A DNA stretch of 33,666 nt from the NCBI GenBank assembly GCA_900552465.1, contig URZO01000043.1, positions 1 through 33,666 of the forward strand, given 5' to 3'. Source of the stretch: an uncultured Parabacteroides sp. GTDB taxonomy: Bacteria > Bacteroidota > Bacteroidia > Bacteroidales > Tannerellaceae. The notes below the pieces were generated by a model that saw nothing but the letters and a program-made list of their open reading frames with translations, made no database searches and was not told the DNA's origin. The number at the start of each line of letters is the position of its first letter. The first letter of the stretch is position 1. The translations under genes and the position numbers were made by a program. Positions 16,920-26,965 of the stretch are shown in pieces.

Positions 16920-19459
16920 ACTGCTATCAATTCGCCGGTCACATCCGTAAACTCGTAATAAGTCCCGGCATAATCCGAACCTTTCTTTAATTCCAAAGAA
17001 GGCTTGTTATAAGGATAACCGACATTATTTACAACTTTAAAATTAGCATCGTCCGCTCCCGGATAGATTCTTACAGTTGCCTGCTTCAAACCATCCACTC
17101 CAATCCTGCGTTTCACTTTCCATTCGACTGGTGCCACTTCATAGCAGGAAACAATACCTTCATTCTGCTTTACAAAGACCCGGCATTCTTCCTGATAGGA
17201 TTTAGGCATGCGATAGTGGGCAATCCCATTTCTCAATTCCGTTTCATATCCGGTAAAAACGGGAGCTCCTTGCGGGAATAGCCACTGTTGTTCAATGGTT
17301 TGATTAGGAGTGAATCCGGAAAAATAAAAGGCATTATCATTTCTGGAAATGCAATTGATCGGATTCTTCAGATCAGCTTTCAACTTGTCAAAATGAATGC
17401 TGTATCCCATATTATCCAGAGAGTATCTTAATAAGGAAGATCCATTAAACCACTGATTAGGATTGTCTGGTGTCAAAAGATGGCCGCCACGATAAGTTGC
17501 AGAATTCGTCCCACGTAAATAAACAACCATTCCACCATCCCATTCTTTCTTTTGCCTCTGTACAGCAATATCCCTTTTTTGATTCCCTGAAAAAGCCCGG
17601 GCCAGAATTTTTGTGGCCGGATCCGTGTTGTTATCTACAATCGTTTCGATGCCACCACCAGACATATCTGCATTATGCTTCAGAATATCGGAACCGGGAA
17701 CTCTCACCTGGTCGGATTTCAGTTCAAGCGCTACTTTCATCTCTCCGGAGATTGGTTCAACGATCTTGATATTCAGAAAATCAAGAAATTTCTGACTGGC
17801 ATGTGAAGAAGGACCATATACAAATAATTTTCCTCCGTTTTCCACAAACTTCATCAGTTGCTTTTCCATTTCGGAGCCGGTGTCGGGTACAATCGAGACT
17901 AAAACCGATTCGTCGAAAGTCTTTTTATCTTTCTTCATCAGTTTTGTAAAATTGCCGCTGGACACAACCGTATTCATCGGGAATCCGTCATTAATAGCTT
18001 GCTGGATAAACCAATCTCCATAATAGATTTCTTCCACCCGTTCCGGTTGCTTATGCGCCCAATCATGATACTCATCAAAAGGATATACCCAAACGATCAA
18101 ACCAGGTTGATCCGGAGATGTTCGGCGCCCCTGCAAAATATGAGGGATTACTTCGGATGGAACTTGTTCCGGCATATTTCCATAGGAATCATCAATCGTC
18201 AGGAATGTAAGGTGAGTCGGCAATTTAACATGCCCTTCGCCGTCTATACGGGCGACGACCATCGGCAGATAAATATCATGCGCCTCTCTTCCGTAACGAT
18301 CCAACCAAGGGCTATTTGCCCACCAAGGATCATGTGTGTAATATCTGAACAGATAACGGTCGTCCGGTAGTTCTGATATGCGGGACATATATCCTGCCAA
18401 TTCTAACCCAAAATTCCCATCCAACGCAGCCCATGGAGAATTTGGCGGTGGAAGCATATTAAAACCACCATTATAAATGGCTTTTAAATCGACCCCGTCT
18501 TTTGCAAGGTCGGCCCCGACTGAAATATTAGTCCCGCGTGTCTCTATTCGAAACTCGGGGCATTCCGTTCTGAACTTTGTCCAGAAATCAATAATCTTTT
18601 CACGGGTATCATTCAACTTTTCAGGATGAAATTGCTTACCGTCAAACACAGCACCTGTTGCACTCCAGGTTTCCATGCCAAAACCTAATCCGTTAGACAG
18701 CCACAGAAAATCAAATCCCATATCCGTCAGAAAATGCTGGCTCTGTCTTCCAAAGAATGTACCGAACGGTGTTCCCTGAGGAATCCCGGAAGGGAACCCT
18801 GCATAATGTTCTTTGTCTTCATTCAAAGTAGCATAACAGCAAACGAATGTTTTTGCCCCCATTGTATTTCCCATACAAATCTCGGGATGCTTTTTATATT
18901 TGAATTCTGATTTGGCAAATTCAGGTCCCGGATCGAATGTTTCGCCGATACGGACAGTCTTACCAGTCAACAGTTCTCCTTGTTTTTTCAGAGCGGACAC
19001 TATATATTTCAGATCTCCGTATGTGTATTGAGGAGGATTGGGTATATAATCGTATGCCCGCTGATGCAAACTTAGCTCTTTCGGACCGGAATTCACCTCG
19101 TGTTCCGTATTCGGATTTCCCACATACTGTGCCCATTCCAAACGTTGATTCTTTTTGCCGGTATAGTTCAGTATTTCTGAACCATCCGCCGTCCATAGCA
19201 TGATAGAAACAGTATCTGCATGCCTCAACAACGGAGTCCATTGCAAAAAGACATCCCGGCAAACCTGATCTATCGAATCTTTATTATTCACCTTGAAAGG
19301 TTTCAGTGACATTTCAAGAGTGATGTTGTTGAAAGGCTGTATCCTTTTATCAAGATCACTTTTATCTCTAAACGTATCACTGTTTGGCATGTTTTTACTG
19401 CATGAAGAGAGTAAAAACAAGAATGAAGCGAATAATAATATTACTTTTTTCATGTTCAT
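16913..19459 (-). CDS. Large lipoprotein of unknown family, probable glycan-active enzyme
   Basis: I cannot assign this 848-residue protein to a named family. A lipoprotein signal ends at LLSSC (Cys20). Residues 45-480 alternate strand- and helix-like segments as in a TIM barrel, with conserved-looking acidic and aromatic motifs: TLEMSLKPF (48-56), IGETFDPGPEF (171-181), FGMETW (260-265), YTHDPWW (374-380), LTIDDSYGN (420-428) and VYPFDEYHDW (458-467). Residues 515-570 (METQL-like MEKQLMKFVENGGKLFVYGP) resemble the flavodoxin-like domain next to the barrel in GH42-type enzymes. The C-terminal third looks all-beta. It starts 25 bp after the SusD stop and overlaps the esterase start, which marks it as a core member of this locus. 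A novel glycoside hydrolase is inferred, not shown. ATG at 19453 is an alternative start. Confidence 0.85.
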   Translation of the reverse strand: MNMKKVILLFASFLFLLSSCSKNMPNSDTFRDKSDLDKRIQPFNNITLEMSLKPFKVNNKDSIDQVCRDVFLQWTPLLRHADTVSIMLWTADGSEILNYTGKKNQRLEWAQYVGNPNTEHEVNSGPKELSLHQRAYDYIPNPPQYTYGDLKYIVSALKKQGELLTGKTVRIGETFDPGPEFAKSEFKYKKHPEICMGNTMGAKTFVCCYATLNEDKEHYAGFPSGIPQGTPFGTFFGRQSQHFLTDMGFDFLWLSNGLGFGMETWSATGAVFDGKQFHPEKLNDTREKIIDFWTKFRTECPEFRIETRGTNISVGADLAKDGVDLKAIYNGGFNMLPPPNSPWAALDGNFGLELAGYMSRISELPDDRYLFRYYTHDPWWANSPWLDRYGREAHDIYLPMVVARIDGEGHVKLPTHLTFLTIDDSYGNMPEQVPSEVIPHILQGRRTSPDQPGLIVWVYPFDEYHDWAHKQPERVEEIYYGDWFIQQAINDGFPMNTVVSSGNFTKLMKKDKKTFDESVLVSIVPDTGSEMEKQLMKFVENGGKLFVYGPSSHASQKFLDFLNIKIVEPISGEMKVALELKSDQVRVPGSDILKHNADMSGGGIETIVDNNTDPATKILARAFSGNQKRDIAVQRQKKEWDGGMVVYLRGTNSATYRGGHLLTPDNPNQWFNGSSLLRYSLDNMGYSIHFDKLKADLKNPINCISRNDNAFYFSGFTPNQTIEQQWLFPQGAPVFTGYETELRNGIAHYRMPKSYQEECRVFVKQNEGIVSCYEVAPVEWKVKRRIGVDGLKQATVRIYPGADDANFKVVNNVGYPYNKPSLELKKGSDYAGTYYEFTDVTGELIAVW

Positions 19460-19484
19460 CCGTTTTTATTGGAATAATTTATCA

Positions 19485-20921
19485 TCAATATCCAGGATTC
19501 TGTTTCAAATCCGGATCAATATCAATTTGCCCTTGTGGTATCGGCAAAAACAATTTATATGCTTCCACGGTGAAAGCCAACCCTCTATTTTTAAAGTCTT
19601 CATTCAGGACTTCCAGAGTCCGTCCGGTTCTCATTAAATCAAACCAGCGATGTCCCTCAAAACAAAATTCCCACTGTCTTTCTCTTTCCAATGCCGAGCG
19701 CAATCCGTCTTGAGATAATCCTGCCAAATCTTCTACGCCTGCACGTTGCCTTACCTGATTGATGTAAGGTAACGCTTCATTCGTTTTGCCTGATTCATTT
19801 AGGGCTTCCGCATACATAAGCAACACATCCGCATAGCGGAACAAAGTAAAGTTTACCCCACAGTCGCTTGTTGTCGTAGCGGAATAATCCACAAACTTCT
19901 TACAAAAATAATAATCGGAAGTCGTGCCGTCCTTCATTGGCAATTTATTACCCAAAGCTGCATCTCTTCTTAGGTCACCTTCTGTATATGAGTCATATAA
20001 AAATTTACTCGGGACACATCTTCCTCCACCCAATATGCCACCAATAAAGACATCCATATTTACTACATTCGGATAAAAATGATGCGCAAAATTAGATCCT
20101 TCGCCTTGATTACCTGAGGCAAATTCTATTTCTAATATCGATTCTGATTTGTCATCGTTCCCTTCGGAAAAGAGTGAGCCGTAATCTTGTTCCAAAGAAT
20201 AGACATGCATATCTATCACCTCTTTCAGTTTCTCTGCTGATTTCTCATATTCATGCCTTGTCAAATAGACTTTACCCAACAGCGTTTTTACAGCACCAAT
20301 CGATACTTTCCCTTTATTTTTAGGGACATCTGTTGTTAGCAGGCTTTCCGCATCTGTCAAATCCTGGATAATCAATTGATAAACTTGCTCTACAGGTTTC
20401 CGGCTAAAATCATAGTCTGCAATTTGATTCGGACTTGAGAATTCCAACTCTGTTATAGAAACATCACCGAACAGTTGGACTAATTGGAAATAAGCTAACG
20501 CACGGATAAATTTACATTCACCCTGCATCTTTGGCTTTGAGCCGAAATCAAATTTGGATAGGCGATTTAAAATACCATTTGCACGACTTATCATTCCATA
20601 CGAGTTACTCCAGTAAGTGCTTACATAAGGATTTGTCGCTGATAAATTCAAATAATCGAATCCGGTCACGGCTGTTTCCGCGTTAGCCAATTGAAAAACA
20701 GCATTATCCGTAGCCAATTCATTTACCCAGATTAGATTCTGCCCATAATTTTGTAGACCGGAGTATAACCCGACGATAGCTGTTTCAAAATCTGATTCAT
20801 TCTGATAAAAACCTAATTCATTCATCTGATATTCAGGCTTCAATGTCAAGAAATCAGAACAAGACATTGTACACATTGATATTAACAAAAGATGAAAATA
20901 TCTTATTACTCTATTTTTCAT
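19485..20921 (-). CDS. SusD/RagB-family outer-membrane glycan-binding lipoprotein
   Basis: This 478-residue surface lipoprotein forms the lid of a SusC channel and binds oligosaccharide. A signal ends at TMSC (Cys21), followed by SDFLTLKPEYQ, typical of SusD starts. TPR-like helices (FIRALAYFQLVQLFGD) and the C-terminal RagB/SusD region (YADVLLMYAEALNESG, INQVRQRAGV, LERERQWEFCFEGHRWFDLMRTG, FLPIPQGQIDIDPDLKQNPGY) are all present. The start is the ATG at 20921; the longer frame begins at TTG. It follows the SusC gene by 21 bp. Confidence 0.96.
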   Translation of the reverse strand: MKNRVIRYFHLLLISMCTMSCSDFLTLKPEYQMNELGFYQNESDFETAIVGLYSGLQNYGQNLIWVNELATDNAVFQLANAETAVTGFDYLNLSATNPYVSTYWSNSYGMISRANGILNRLSKFDFGSKPKMQGECKFIRALAYFQLVQLFGDVSITELEFSSPNQIADYDFSRKPVEQVYQLIIQDLTDAESLLTTDVPKNKGKVSIGAVKTLLGKVYLTRHEYEKSAEKLKEVIDMHVYSLEQDYGSLFSEGNDDKSESILEIEFASGNQGEGSNFAHHFYPNVVNMDVFIGGILGGGRCVPSKFLYDSYTEGDLRRDAALGNKLPMKDGTTSDYYFCKKFVDYSATTTSDCGVNFTLFRYADVLLMYAEALNESGKTNEALPYINQVRQRAGVEDLAGLSQDGLRSALERERQWEFCFEGHRWFDLMRTGRTLEVLNEDFKNRGLAFTVEAYKLFLPIPQGQIDIDPDLKQNPGY

Positions 20922-20942
20922 AATCTTTATTTTAAACAATTA

Positions 20943-23900
20943 TTAAAAAGCGACCTTTACACCTAACGTGTATGTTCTTGGAGTAGGATAGACACCACCA
21001 TCTATCCCGGCAGAAGTCACAGAATCGCCAGATTGACTGGCTTCGGGGTCATAACCCGGATAATCTGTAAATGTATATACATTGGATATATTGAAATAGG
21101 CATTCAATCCCTTCAGCCCTATTCTCTGTGTTATTGCTCCGGGGAAATCGTACGATAATGTGATATCTTTGATACGTACGTAGGAAGCGTCAAACAAATA
21201 TCTGGAACTGGCGGTCATTCCCAATGCATAATCGGAACGTATCGCTCTCGGGATATATCCGTTACCCGGCTCTTCCGGTGATTTCCAGCGTTCATTGACA
21301 ATCGCTAACTGATTCTGTACCCCCGCACTGTTTAAGAGAGTCTCTCCGGCTCCAAAATAAGTCTTCCCGCCATGTGAGCCATTGACAAATACACTTAAAC
21401 TTAAGTTCTTCCATCTAAACTCATTGTTTAGTCCCCAGGTAAAATCAGGGAAGGGAGAACCAACAATTGTTTTATCCGCAGTTGTAATTTTACCATCGCC
21501 GTCAACATCTTCAAACTTCAAATCACCAGGTTTCGTATTTGGACTATAAACAGGGCCTTTTGCAACATCGGCTTCATCTTTAAAGACCCCTACGACATGC
21601 ATCATGTAAAAACTGGAAATAGGTTGCCCTACCTCTGTTATGAATTTGTCGGAAACGATCCGCCCATCTTCCGTTGCAAGTTTCTTTACTTTATTGCGAT
21701 TGGCACTAATATTAAAGGCTGTTGACCAAGAGAAGTTTTTCGTATCTATATTTACCGTATTTAAAGCAAATTCAAACCCTTTATTTTCAATTTCACCTAC
21801 ATTCTGCATCGCACTTCCGAAGCCGGAGGCAGCGGGAAGGTTTACACTTAGCAATAAATCCGTTTTCAGATTATAGTACCAGTCTGCAACAACAGAAACA
21901 CGATTATTAAATAAACCGAAATCTATACCAATATCTGTTTGTTTGGATTTTTCCCAAGTCAATTCATCATTAGCCAACGTACTGGGAGCCAATCCTGGCA
22001 ATATTTTATTTGCATCTACATAATTAGATACGGATAATAATGCGATTTGGTTATAGTTACCGATACTGTTGTTTCCGGCAACTCCGTAGCTGGCTCTTAA
22101 CTTTAAATCGGATAGTGCCCTTATCTCTTTCATAAAAGGCTCTTCTGAGATACGGTAACCGACCGATACGGACGGGAAAGTTCCCCATTTCTGGTTTGCT
22201 CCAAATCTGGAACTTCCATCTCTGCGGACAGTTGCTGTCAGCATATACTTATTGTCATAAGCATAGTTCGCTCTTGCCAATAAAGAGACCATGGACCATT
22301 CGGATTTCAGATGTGTACCCGAGTTGATCGTGCCTGCAGACAAATAGTGTATATAATCGGTCGGGAAGTCGGTTGCTCCGGCAGATAATTGATTATAAGT
22401 ATCTTTCTGTACCGTTAAGCCTGCAACGACATTCAAATCATGTTTGTTGTTAAAATTCTTTTTATACGTCAGGGTGTTTTCATTCAACCAGTTTAATCCT
22501 TTTTTATCTATGGAAGAAGCCGTTGCCGGACTGGATTTATCGGCATATGTTCCAATTAATGAAGATTTCCATAAGTTTATTTGATTCAGATTAAACTTTA
22601 GACCGAAAGATGTTTTGAAGTTCAGTCCCGGTATAAATTCATAATCTAAATAGTTATTCACTATAAAATCTTTCATGTCTCTCTTATCCGAGAAATTTTC
22701 CGCAATAAATAACGGATTTTCCACAGGGGCTCCCATCGGATCATCAAACTCAGAATTGTAACTTCCGTCTTCTGCATAAACAGGCATGCCCGGATTTAAT
22801 GCTAATGCGCACTGAATCATTCCTCTTAATCCTAAGTGCCCCTCTGTTCGTGCAAAGTCTCCATATCCATATGAACCGGCGAGATTAGTCCCGAATTTTA
22901 ACCGTCTTGTCAATTGTGCTTCTATATTTGAACGGACATTAAAACGTTGGAAATCGGAACCGATTACAATACCTTTCTGATCAAAAAAGCCCAATGACAC
23001 CATATATTTTATGTTTTCAGTTCCTCCTGTTGCAGAAACCTGATAATTCTGGACTGAGGCTAACCGGAATATTACATCTTGCCAATCTGTCCCATCATTT
23101 GAAATAGAGGCTGGATTACGATATTCAGGTCTTACCCATGCATTTGAAGTTCTGACATCATTCGGATCACTGGCCTTGCCGCCTGCATAAATCCAGGCAT
23201 TATCCCTTCCCTCTGCAACAAACTCTGCATATTCCCGGGGTGTCAGCAATTCTAATTTGTTGGCAACTTGTTGTACTCCAAAGGATGCATTTACATTTAT
23301 GGTAGTTTTTCCTGTTTTCCCTTTTTTTGTTGTAATTAAGACAACTCCGTTTGCACCTCGAGAACCGTAAATAGCTGTGGCTGATGCATCTTTCAAAATC
23401 TCTATAGATTCGATATCAGAAGGGTTAATCGTACTCAGTGGATTAATCTTTTCCGTTGTCGCATTTGCCATTCCGCTTGAAGAGTAGCTACTATTAGAGA
23501 AATTAGACAAATCGGAACCTCCACCTCCTGTTCCGATAGGGAATCCGTCTATTACATATAAGGGGGAATTAGATCCGGTGATAGAGCTGATGCCGCGAAC
23601 CATGATGTTAATATTCCCTCCCGGTGCTCCGGTCGTTTGTGAGATTTGTACACCTGCCACTTTCCCCTGCAGTGACTGGTCAAAACTTAATGCCGGAGTT
23701 TTCCCCAGGTCTTCGCTATTCACAGAAGCAATAGCACCCGTCAAATCTTTTTTCCTTTGTGTACCATATCCGACAACCACAACTTCGTCAAGTGCTTTTA
23801 TATCTTCTTTCAATATAATGTTGATAACAGTTTTAGTCCCAACAGGGAGCTCCTGTGATTCATATCCAATAAAAGAAAATACAAGTACAGGATTCTCTGT

Positions 23901-24143
23901 CGTCAAATTTAAAATATACTGTCCTTCGACATCCGTAATGATTCCGTTTGTCGTGCCTTTTTCAATTACATTTACACCTGCAATACCATAACCATCCGTA
24001 CCGGTTACTTTCCCTTTCACCGTACTGGGGGAAGCATAAGCTATTACTATACCATAAAGAGCAAAACAAATCGATAAAGCCAAACGGATTAATTGCCGTT
24101 GACCGATTTGTAAAGCGCCAGTCATTTGAAACTGTTTTTCCAT
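20943..24143 (-). CDS. SusC/RagA-family TonB-dependent outer-membrane transporter
   Basis: This 1066-residue outer-membrane channel imports glycan fragments using TonB energy. After a signal peptide (to about residue 38) comes a carboxypeptidase-regulatory-like domain (VKGKVTGTDGYGIAGVNVIEKGT). The SusC hallmark LDEVVVVGYGTQRKKDLTGAI and the plug (GKVAGVQISQTTGAPGG, MVRGISSITGSNSPLYVIDG) follow, and then a beta-barrel ending YTLGVKVAF with a terminal Phe. The start at 24143 (MEKQFQM) is the first ATG; extension to 24200 needs TTG and would overlap the isomerase. It is 28 bp after the isomerase stop and 21 bp before the SusD start, so it lies inside a continuous operon. No N-terminal STN domain is seen, which agrees with control by GntR rather than an anti-sigma factor. 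Confidence 0.96.
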   Translation of the reverse strand: MEKQFQMTGALQIGQRQLIRLALSICFALYGIVIAYASPSTVKGKVTGTDGYGIAGVNVIEKGTTNGIITDVEGQYILNLTTENPVLVFSFIGYESQELPVGTKTVINIILKEDIKALDEVVVVGYGTQRKKDLTGAIASVNSEDLGKTPALSFDQSLQGKVAGVQISQTTGAPGGNINIMVRGISSITGSNSPLYVIDGFPIGTGGGGSDLSNFSNSSYSSSGMANATTEKINPLSTINPSDIESIEILKDASATAIYGSRGANGVVLITTKKGKTGKTTINVNASFGVQQVANKLELLTPREYAEFVAEGRDNAWIYAGGKASDPNDVRTSNAWVRPEYRNPASISNDGTDWQDVIFRLASVQNYQVSATGGTENIKYMVSLGFFDQKGIVIGSDFQRFNVRSNIEAQLTRRLKFGTNLAGSYGYGDFARTEGHLGLRGMIQCALALNPGMPVYAEDGSYNSEFDDPMGAPVENPLFIAENFSDKRDMKDFIVNNYLDYEFIPGLNFKTSFGLKFNLNQINLWKSSLIGTYADKSSPATASSIDKKGLNWLNENTLTYKKNFNNKHDLNVVAGLTVQKDTYNQLSAGATDFPTDYIHYLSAGTINSGTHLKSEWSMVSLLARANYAYDNKYMLTATVRRDGSSRFGANQKWGTFPSVSVGYRISEEPFMKEIRALSDLKLRASYGVAGNNSIGNYNQIALLSVSNYVDANKILPGLAPSTLANDELTWEKSKQTDIGIDFGLFNNRVSVVADWYYNLKTDLLLSVNLPAASGFGSAMQNVGEIENKGFEFALNTVNIDTKNFSWSTAFNISANRNKVKKLATEDGRIVSDKFITEVGQPISSFYMMHVVGVFKDEADVAKGPVYSPNTKPGDLKFEDVDGDGKITTADKTIVGSPFPDFTWGLNNEFRWKNLSLSVFVNGSHGGKTYFGAGETLLNSAGVQNQLAIVNERWKSPEEPGNGYIPRAIRSDYALGMTASSRYLFDASYVRIKDITLSYDFPGAITQRIGLKGLNAYFNISNVYTFTDYPGYDPEASQSGDSVTSAGIDGGVYPTPRTYTLGVKVAF

Positions 24144-24171
24144 GATTCTCAGATTTAAATTGAAATAGTTT

Positions 24172-25629
24172 TTAATTAATTGATATAATCTTATATTCAA
24201 GATTCAGATATTTAGCAACCTTTCCCAAAGTTGCCGCATGATGCCCGATACCTAACGCAAAATGATGTGTAGGCCCTTCACTAATCCACCTTTTCAAAAA
24301 GGTCCGTACATCCGGTTGAAAGAAACCTCGTGTATTTGTATTTCCTGTGGGAGGAATAGGACCGCTTACAGACTCGCCCTCCGCAATAATAAATTTGAAT
24401 TTTCCATCGTATGTTGAATTTATTGACAATAATGTAATCGGCCCTTCTTTAATTTTGAATTCCACGCCTGCTCCATTACCCGGTTTCCCGTGATATTTTT
24501 TCAAACTTCTCAAGACGGGTTTACCTTCGGCTATCGAAATATTATGTGGCCCGTCGTGGCCGACCAGCACAAAACCATCCGTAAAATCGATCGGATGGAA
24601 CTCGGCAAAACTACCGCCGATCCCTAACCGGTCCATAATCATTAATGCGATCAATGTTTTCAAGTCAGACTCGCCGCACATTGGAATATGCCTCGCTGTT
24701 AATAAAGAATTACCCACGATCAAATTAGACATTAGCTGGCGGATGAGGCTATCTTCTGCACCGTCATAATAATAAGCTAAACCATCCAGTTCGTTACCAT
24801 CGACAAACTGATCCAGTGCAAGGCTGGCTTTTGCCGCAAGCATCAAGTCCTCTTCTCTCAATTTCATCGAAATCGGATCTGAAATCGGATCCGGAGTATC
24901 AAAGAAATCAAGGATGCAAACTTCTTTCTTTTTCACTTCTTCATCCGAAAAACCTTCCATTTGCTGCAGCAGCTCATTCGGCTCATAAAAAATAACGTGG
25001 GAGCCGAAGAATGTGGTTAACATAGTCGGGTCCGTATTCATATCCATCATGGAATTAAGGGGATGTCCTATATATCCTAACTTTGCATTCTTCAGGCTGT
25101 GCAATACCTTTGCGATCTGGCAATATTCATAAATTTCCTTATCCACAAATGGATCATCATACAAATTCCCGATAATTGTTTCCGGAATCGGTTTCCCTAA
25201 CCGGGCTGCGACTCCGGTAAATTCCGGCAAAGCGCAAATATCATCGTTCAATAATTGCATATAAGTAGTCGCTTGCTTATAATCCAATGCTTTCAGTGGT
25301 TGTAATGCAACCAATACAATAGGACACTGTACCGATCGGACAATCACACCGAAAGTTCCAGATGTTGCATAAGTCAACATATCACAGAATAGAAAGTCCA
25401 GATCTGCTGCCACAATTTCCTTCACTTTATTATAGGCGACAACAGGAGAATCGATCATACCAAAACAAGTAATATCTATACCTTCTTCTGGTATCTTACG
25501 AATGAATTCTGCCTCTTTCGCCAGAAGTTCTTTCAATAAGCCGGGAAACTGTGACCAATACTTATCATATCCGACACTAAAGACACCGATACGTGCTTTC
25601 CCCTTCTTCTTTTTTTTACTGGTATTCAT
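24172..25629 (-). CDS. AraA/FucI-superfamily sugar isomerase
   Basis: This 485-residue cytoplasmic protein has no signal and begins with a lysine-rich stretch (MNTSKKKKKGKARIG). Motifs align with L-arabinose isomerase: GESDLKTLIAL (319-329) for the AraA GEGDWKT region, SFAEFHPIDF (340-349), LVGHDGP (355-361) and GPTHHFALG (452-460). The four expected metal/catalytic residues are thus Glu320, Glu343, His358 and His455 or His456. It probably interconverts an aldose and a ketose. Whether the substrate is L-arabinose, fucose or another sugar is unknown, as the match is distant. A cytoplasmic isomerase encoded directly before SusC is notable. No kinase or aldolase gene is nearby. Two candidate GntR operators lie just upstream (25631, 25653). 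Confidence 0.82.
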   Translation of the reverse strand: MNTSKKKKKGKARIGVFSVGYDKYWSQFPGLLKELLAKEAEFIRKIPEEGIDITCFGMIDSPVVAYNKVKEIVAADLDFLFCDMLTYATSGTFGVIVRSVQCPIVLVALQPLKALDYKQATTYMQLLNDDICALPEFTGVAARLGKPIPETIIGNLYDDPFVDKEIYEYCQIAKVLHSLKNAKLGYIGHPLNSMMDMNTDPTMLTTFFGSHVIFYEPNELLQQMEGFSDEEVKKKEVCILDFFDTPDPISDPISMKLREEDLMLAAKASLALDQFVDGNELDGLAYYYDGAEDSLIRQLMSNLIVGNSLLTARHIPMCGESDLKTLIALMIMDRLGIGGSFAEFHPIDFTDGFVLVGHDGPHNISIAEGKPVLRSLKKYHGKPGNGAGVEFKIKEGPITLLSINSTYDGKFKFIIAEGESVSGPIPPTGNTNTRGFFQPDVRTFLKRWISEGPTHHFALGIGHHAATLGKVAKYLNLEYKIISIN

Positions 25630-25630
25630 A

Positions 25631-25664
25631 TTAACGCATATTTATTTTTTAATTAACGCACTAT
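25631..25664. promoter_or_regulatory. Two candidate GntR operators before the isomerase gene
   Basis: TTAACGCATATT (25631) and TTAACGCACTAT (25653) are direct copies 22 bp apart, within the 80-bp gap before the isomerase start. Both fit most of the TTARYGCRYWAA pattern seen at the other promoter sites. No clear -7 box is visible here. Confidence 0.5.
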
Positions 25665-25709
25665 GTTGCTTTAGATACAGTTATATGTATGAAACACGAC
25701 TTATTCTAT

Positions 25710-26933
25710 TTATTTCCCGACATTGGTACGGAGACCATGCAGGAAGAAAAGAAAAATAAGAAAAGCTACCGGATACATAATCCCGGAATAAACCCATAAA
25801 GGAGTATATGTATAATTGGCAATCACCAATCCCATAAGTGGATTCACTATAAAAGATGAAATCGCCCCTGCCGTACCGGATAATCCTACAACAGTAGATG
25901 ATTTGTTTATTCCAAAAACATCGCCGATTGAAGTGATATAGTTTGTAATCCAAATGCCATGGGCAAAGAAAGCTAATGACATAACGATTATGATCAATGT
26001 GGATGAATCCAATATTCCTACTAATAAAACAGGAAAGGTCAAAGTCGCAGCAAGACCCATAGATATCTTTCGTGCCCGGTTTGTATTCCCTGTCCTTTGC
26101 TGGATTTTATCAGAAAGCCAACCTCCTATTACATTTGCTATTCCTAATGCTAAAAATGGAATCCATAAGATGTTACCGATCAAATCCAGGGACAGGCCTT
26201 TGGACTCATTTAAGTACTTGGGTATCCAAAACATGTAAAAATAGAAAATCGGGTCCAACAAAAAACGGATCAGAATAAATAAAAGAGCATCTCTGTTTTT
26301 TAGTAATTCTATAAAATCGGATGTCTTCAATGAAGGAGAAGCGGCTTTGGGCTTGATATTTCGATCGTTGGCATGTCTGCTCGTTATCCGTAGCCAAAAT
26401 AACACCCATATCAATCCTAAAATTCCACTAATTAGAAAAAGTACACGCCAGTTCGTATAATTCAAGGTGAAAGCACAAAGCGGAACCGCCACTACCGCCC
26501 CTATTGCCGAACCCCCGATCGCTATCCCATTGGCTATAGCATGTTTCTGTTTGGGAACCCATTCTATTACAGCTTTTATAGCTCCTGGAAAACAGCCACC
26601 TTCACCTATCCCCAACAGAAAACGAAATAATCCAAAATGAAATGCGTTCGTTGAAAGCGCATGCAAAGCCGTTGCTAAAGACCAGAAACCGACAGAAAAT
26701 GCTAATCCTAACCGGCTTCCATATTTATCGATCAACACACCTCCCAATGTAAACATAACTGCGTAACTGATCAGAAAGCCTGAATTGATAAAGCCATATT
26801 CTGTATCGGTGATATGTAAATCGTCTTTTATCTGGATGATAGAGATCGACAATACCTGACGATCCATAAAGCTCAATGCTGTCGCAAATAACAGCATTAG
26901 TGAAACAATCCAAAATATTCTCCTTTTCTTCAT
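25710..26933 (-). CDS. MFS permease, ACS-like (hexuronate/sugar-acid transporter type)
   Basis: This 407-residue inner-membrane transporter has about twelve hydrophobic segments. The N-terminal signature ALSFMDRQVLSI (19-30), the loop DKYGSRLG and the RFLLGIGEGGCFPGAIKAV stretch are typical of the anion:cation symporter branch that takes up hexuronates, glucarate or other sugar acids. It is the first gene of the SusCD transcript, has its own promoter and operator, and is followed by the isomerase after 80 bp. It probably imports the final sugar product. The family hint of a uronate does not fit simply with an AraA-like isomerase, so the substrate is open. Confidence 0.88.
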   Translation of the reverse strand: MKKRRIFWIVSLMLLFATALSFMDRQVLSISIIQIKDDLHITDTEYGFINSGFLISYAVMFTLGGVLIDKYGSRLGLAFSVGFWSLATALHALSTNAFHFGLFRFLLGIGEGGCFPGAIKAVIEWVPKQKHAIANGIAIGGSAIGAVVAVPLCAFTLNYTNWRVLFLISGILGLIWVLFWLRITSRHANDRNIKPKAASPSLKTSDFIELLKNRDALLFILIRFLLDPIFYFYMFWIPKYLNESKGLSLDLIGNILWIPFLALGIANVIGGWLSDKIQQRTGNTNRARKISMGLAATLTFPVLLVGILDSSTLIIIVMSLAFFAHGIWITNYITSIGDVFGINKSSTVVGLSGTAGAISSFIVNPLMGLVIANYTYTPLWVYSGIMYPVAFLIFLFFLHGLRTNVGK

Positions 26934-26940
26934 GATATAC

Positions 26941-26952
26941 TTAACGCACTAA
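26941..26952. promoter_or_regulatory. Candidate GntR operator at the MFS promoter
   Basis: TTAACGCACTAA is an imperfect palindrome (TTA-RY-GC-RY-TAA). It lies 13 bp downstream of the MFS -7 box, at the expected transcription start, a position suited to repression. Related sites are at 25631, 25653 and 27087. Confidence 0.6.
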
Positions 26953-26965
26953 GATGATTGTTTCG

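Noticed and set aside
24144..24200. Upstream extension of SusC into the isomerase gene
   Set aside because: It needs a TTG start, and the ATG at 24143 directly precedes a normal signal peptide. The same reasoning removed TTG extensions of the GH32, SusD and DUF5119 genes.
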